DNA of 64,000 nt from Tritonibacter multivorans (GTDB taxonomy: Bacteria; Pseudomonadota; Alphaproteobacteria; Rhodobacterales; Rhodobacteraceae), in the NCBI RefSeq assembly GCF_001458415.1, contig NZ_CYSD01000012.1:310001-374000 (forward strand), read 5' to 3'. Below, in pieces: positions 62,730 through 64,000 of this stretch. Under the pieces are notes generated by a model. The model worked only from the letters and a program-made list of their open reading frames with translations. It searched no databases and was not told the DNA's origin. The translations under genes and the position numbers were made by a program. Every line of letters starts with the position of its first letter. Positions within the stretch are counted from its first letter, which is position 1.

Positions 62730-62753
62730 TCTAAGTGCAATTTAACTGGTTAC
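62723..62753. promoter_or_regulatory. Operator site 2 in the CGNR-azoreductase gap
   Basis: A 31-bp element begins GTAACCGTCTAA, identical to site 1, and ends TTAACTGGTTAC (reverse complement GTAACCAGTTAA). It ends 20 bases before the azoreductase ATG. Confidence 0.6.
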
Positions 62754-62773
62754 CCAAATGTCAGGAGACCCCC

Positions 62774-63388
62774 ATGTCGAAACTGCTCCATATCCTTGCC
62801 TCGCCCCGCGGGGCCGAGTCGAAATCCAATGCGCTGGCTGCCGCCTTTGTCGCCCGCCAGCAAGCCGAAGATCCGACGCTCGACGTTGACCGGCTCGACC
62901 TCTGGGCCGAAGACCTGCCCGCCTTTGACGGCGACCCGGCCGCCGCCAAGATGACGTTCTTTGGGGTCGGTGAAATGGATCCGGTCAAGGCGCGCGCCTG
63001 GGATCAGGTGGCGTCGATCACCCAGCGGTTCCTTGAGGCCGATCACATTGTCCTGGGTGTGCCCATGTGGAACGGCGGCGTGCCCTATAGGCTGAAGCAT
63101 TATATCGACATTATCACCCAGCCGGGCATGCTGTTCGGCTTTGATCCAGAACGCGGGTATTTCGGCCTGCTGGAGGGCAAACGCGCCACCGTGATCACCA
63201 CCAGCGGCGTCTGGGCGCCGGGGGCGGATGCGAAATACGGCGCTGATTTCCACTCGAACTATCTGGAGTGGTGGCTGAACACGATCGGCATCACCGATGT
63301 TCAGATGGTGCGCTTCCAGCCCTCGCTGCTGAGCGCGGACCCGCAGGCGGGCTATGATGCGGCGCTGGCGCAGCTGAACGCGCTTTGA
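62774..63388 (+). CDS. azoR: FMN-dependent NADH-azoreductase (AzoR/AcpD type)
   Basis: A 204-residue flavodoxin-fold quinone/azo reductase. Seen are LLHILASPRGAESKSNALAAAF (FMN phosphate loop), LGVPMWNGGVPYRLKHYIDI (the classical MWNF-like FMN/substrate motif, here MWNG) and ITTSGVWAPGAD. The ATG at 62774 has TCAGGAGA upstream. Under likely control of the divergent CGNR regulator, perhaps responding to quinones or dyes. A terminator follows. Confidence 0.9.
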   Translation: MSKLLHILASPRGAESKSNALAAAFVARQQAEDPTLDVDRLDLWAEDLPAFDGDPAAAKMTFFGVGEMDPVKARAWDQVASITQRFLEADHIVLGVPMWNGGVPYRLKHYIDIITQPGMLFGFDPERGYFGLLEGKRATVITTSGVWAPGADAKYGADFHSNYLEWWLNTIGITDVQMVRFQPSLLSADPQAGYDAALAQLNAL

Positions 63389-63410
63389 TCACCCTATATA
63401 TACAGTACAG

Positions 63411-63440
63411 AAACAGGGGGCTCCGGCCCCCTGTTTCGTT
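63411..63440 (+). terminator. Terminator after the azoreductase gene
   Basis: AAACAGGGGGC-TCCG-GCCCCCTGTTT, an 11-pair stem, followed by CGTT, 22 bases after the stop. The A/T arms can serve as its T tract. Confidence 0.85.
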
Positions 63441-63482
63441 AGGCCTGTTATAATATCGCAGCGATTTGGGCTTGGAATTAAG

Positions 63483-63497
63483 TTAGAATGGTTCTAA
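63483..63497. promoter_or_regulatory. ICE (iron control element) for Irr upstream of nfuA
   Basis: TTAGAA-TGG-TTCTAA is a perfect palindrome with three-base spacer, matching the alphaproteobacterial Irr-binding ICE motif. It lies just upstream of a -35 box and 57 bases from the nfuA ATG. The regulator gene irr is in this window. Confidence 0.8.
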
Positions 63498-63500
63498 AAC

Positions 63501-63529
63501 TTGACTTCAAGCGCGTCCGAACGCATATC
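63501..63529 (+). promoter_or_regulatory. Probable nfuA promoter
   Basis: TTGACT and CATATC are separated by 17 bases. The ICE box ends four bases before the -35 element, compatible with either activation or repression by Irr. Confidence 0.5.
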
Positions 63530-63554
63530 GGAAGCACAAACGCGGAGATCCCTT

Positions 63555-64000
63555 ATGTTCATCCAGACCGAATCCACGCCGAACCCGGCGACGCTGAAAT
63601 TCCTGCCCGGCCAAACCGTTCTGGAAGCGGGCACCGCTGATTTCCCCTCCTCCGAGGCGGCAGGTACCTCGCCGCTGGCCACCCGCATCTTTGCGGTGGA
63701 CGGCGTCACCGGCGTGTTCTTTGGCAATGACTTTGTCACCGTCACCAAAGCCGAAGGCATTGAGTGGGACCACATCAAACCCGCCATCCTTGGCGCGGTG
63801 ATGGAACATTTCCAATCCGGCCAGCCGGTGATGGCCGCAGGCGAAACGCAGGCCTCGGGCCACGCCGAACACACCGGCGAAGATGGCGAGATCGTCAACC
63901 AGATCAAGGAACTGCTGGACAGCCGCGTGCGCCCGGCCGTGGCCCAGGACGGCGGCGACATCACCTTCCACGGCTTTGACCGCGGTGTGGTGTATCTGCA
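63555..64000 (+). CDS. nfuA: NfuA-type iron-sulfur cluster scaffold (truncated by window edge)
   Basis: The first 148 codons of a gene running off the right edge. The N-terminal Nfu domain (MFIQTESTPNPATLKFLPG, GVFFGNDFVTVTK) and the start of the NifU C-terminal domain (IKELLDSRVRPAVAQDGGDI) are present; the CxxC cluster ligands lie outside. Carries and inserts Fe-S clusters. An ICE box upstream links it to iron control through Irr. Confidence 0.93.
   Translation, partial: MFIQTESTPNPATLKFLPGQTVLEAGTADFPSSEAAGTSPLATRIFAVDGVTGVFFGNDFVTVTKAEGIEWDHIKPAILGAVMEHFQSGQPVMAAGETQASGHAEHTGEDGEIVNQIKELLDSRVRPAVAQDGGDITFHGFDRGVVYL

Noticed and set aside
1-64000. CRISPR arrays, tRNA or rRNA genes, complete IS elements
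   Set aside because: No regularly spaced repeats with unique spacers, no TPsiC-like tRNA ends, no rRNA stretches and no transposase frames were found on reading both strands.

Overview
The window is GC-rich, densely packed chromosomal DNA. Gene content and order (irr divergent from fabA, with fabB-fabI downstream; a phoH-ybeY-corC-lnt-metK-trmB strip; a SAM/SAH riboswitch; a C-P lyase phn locus flanked by a divergent phnF) point to an alphaproteobacterium of the Rhodobacteraceae, Roseobacter group. I cannot name the species. I saw no rRNA, tRNA, CRISPR array or intact insertion sequence.

Layout. 1-9.6 kb (mostly minus): truncated trmB, a periplasmic ClpP-like protein, metK under a SAM/SAH riboswitch with a visible promoter, then lnt, corC, ybeY, a small monooxygenase and phoH, followed by two envelope proteins that share a Cys/Trp motif, and miaB. 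9.7-11.3 kb: a glycosyltransferase-like gene, a decaying small membrane protein gene and a two-hairpin repeat. 11.3-16.5 kb: irr, then the type II fatty-acid genes fabA, fabB and fabI. These are split by about 2 kb holding a PNPOx-family gene, a broken second copy of the fabA 3' end and two orphan genes. 16.5-23.7 kb: FKBP isomerase, haloacid dehalogenase, three alpha/beta hydrolases, a threonine/serine dehydratase, an SDR and an enolase-superfamily enzyme. 23.7-26.8 kb: a large ABC protein with degenerate nucleotide-binding motifs and a C-terminal cyclic-nucleotide-binding domain, with a perfect CRP-type palindrome upstream. 28.1-35.4 kb: a peptide/opine-type ABC importer operon ending in a CoA-transferase. 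35.6-37.9 kb: a large MscS channel. 38.3-44.9 kb: a seven-gene, mostly ATGA-coupled glycan operon (two MurG-like and two GT4 glycosyltransferases, a histidine phosphatase, a polysaccharide deacetylase and a methyltransferase-like protein). 45-57.9 kb: the phosphonate locus (phnM, DUF1045, phnN, phnL, phnK, phnJ, phnI, phnH, phnG, phnF, a hexapeptide acyltransferase, phnE2, phnE1, phnD, phnC). 58-64 kb: rpe, an acyl-CoA carboxyltransferase, a 1 kb gene-free stretch with inverted arrays of 12-bp repeats, a universal stress protein, a CGNR regulator divergent from an azoreductase with paired operators, and nfuA behind an Irr-type ICE box.

How the parts connect. Irr (11.5 kb) plausibly controls nfuA (63.5 kb) through the ICE palindrome. 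PhnF, with a palindrome in the phnG-phnF gap, and a candidate Pho box before phnC fit control of phosphonate use by inducer and by phosphate. DUF1045, a 2H-phosphoesterase-like protein, may supply the cyclic-phosphate hydrolysis normally done by PhnP, which is not seen here. The glycan operon is the best candidate for an undescribed pathway. The cyclic-nucleotide-binding ABC protein is the best candidate for an undescribed single-protein function.
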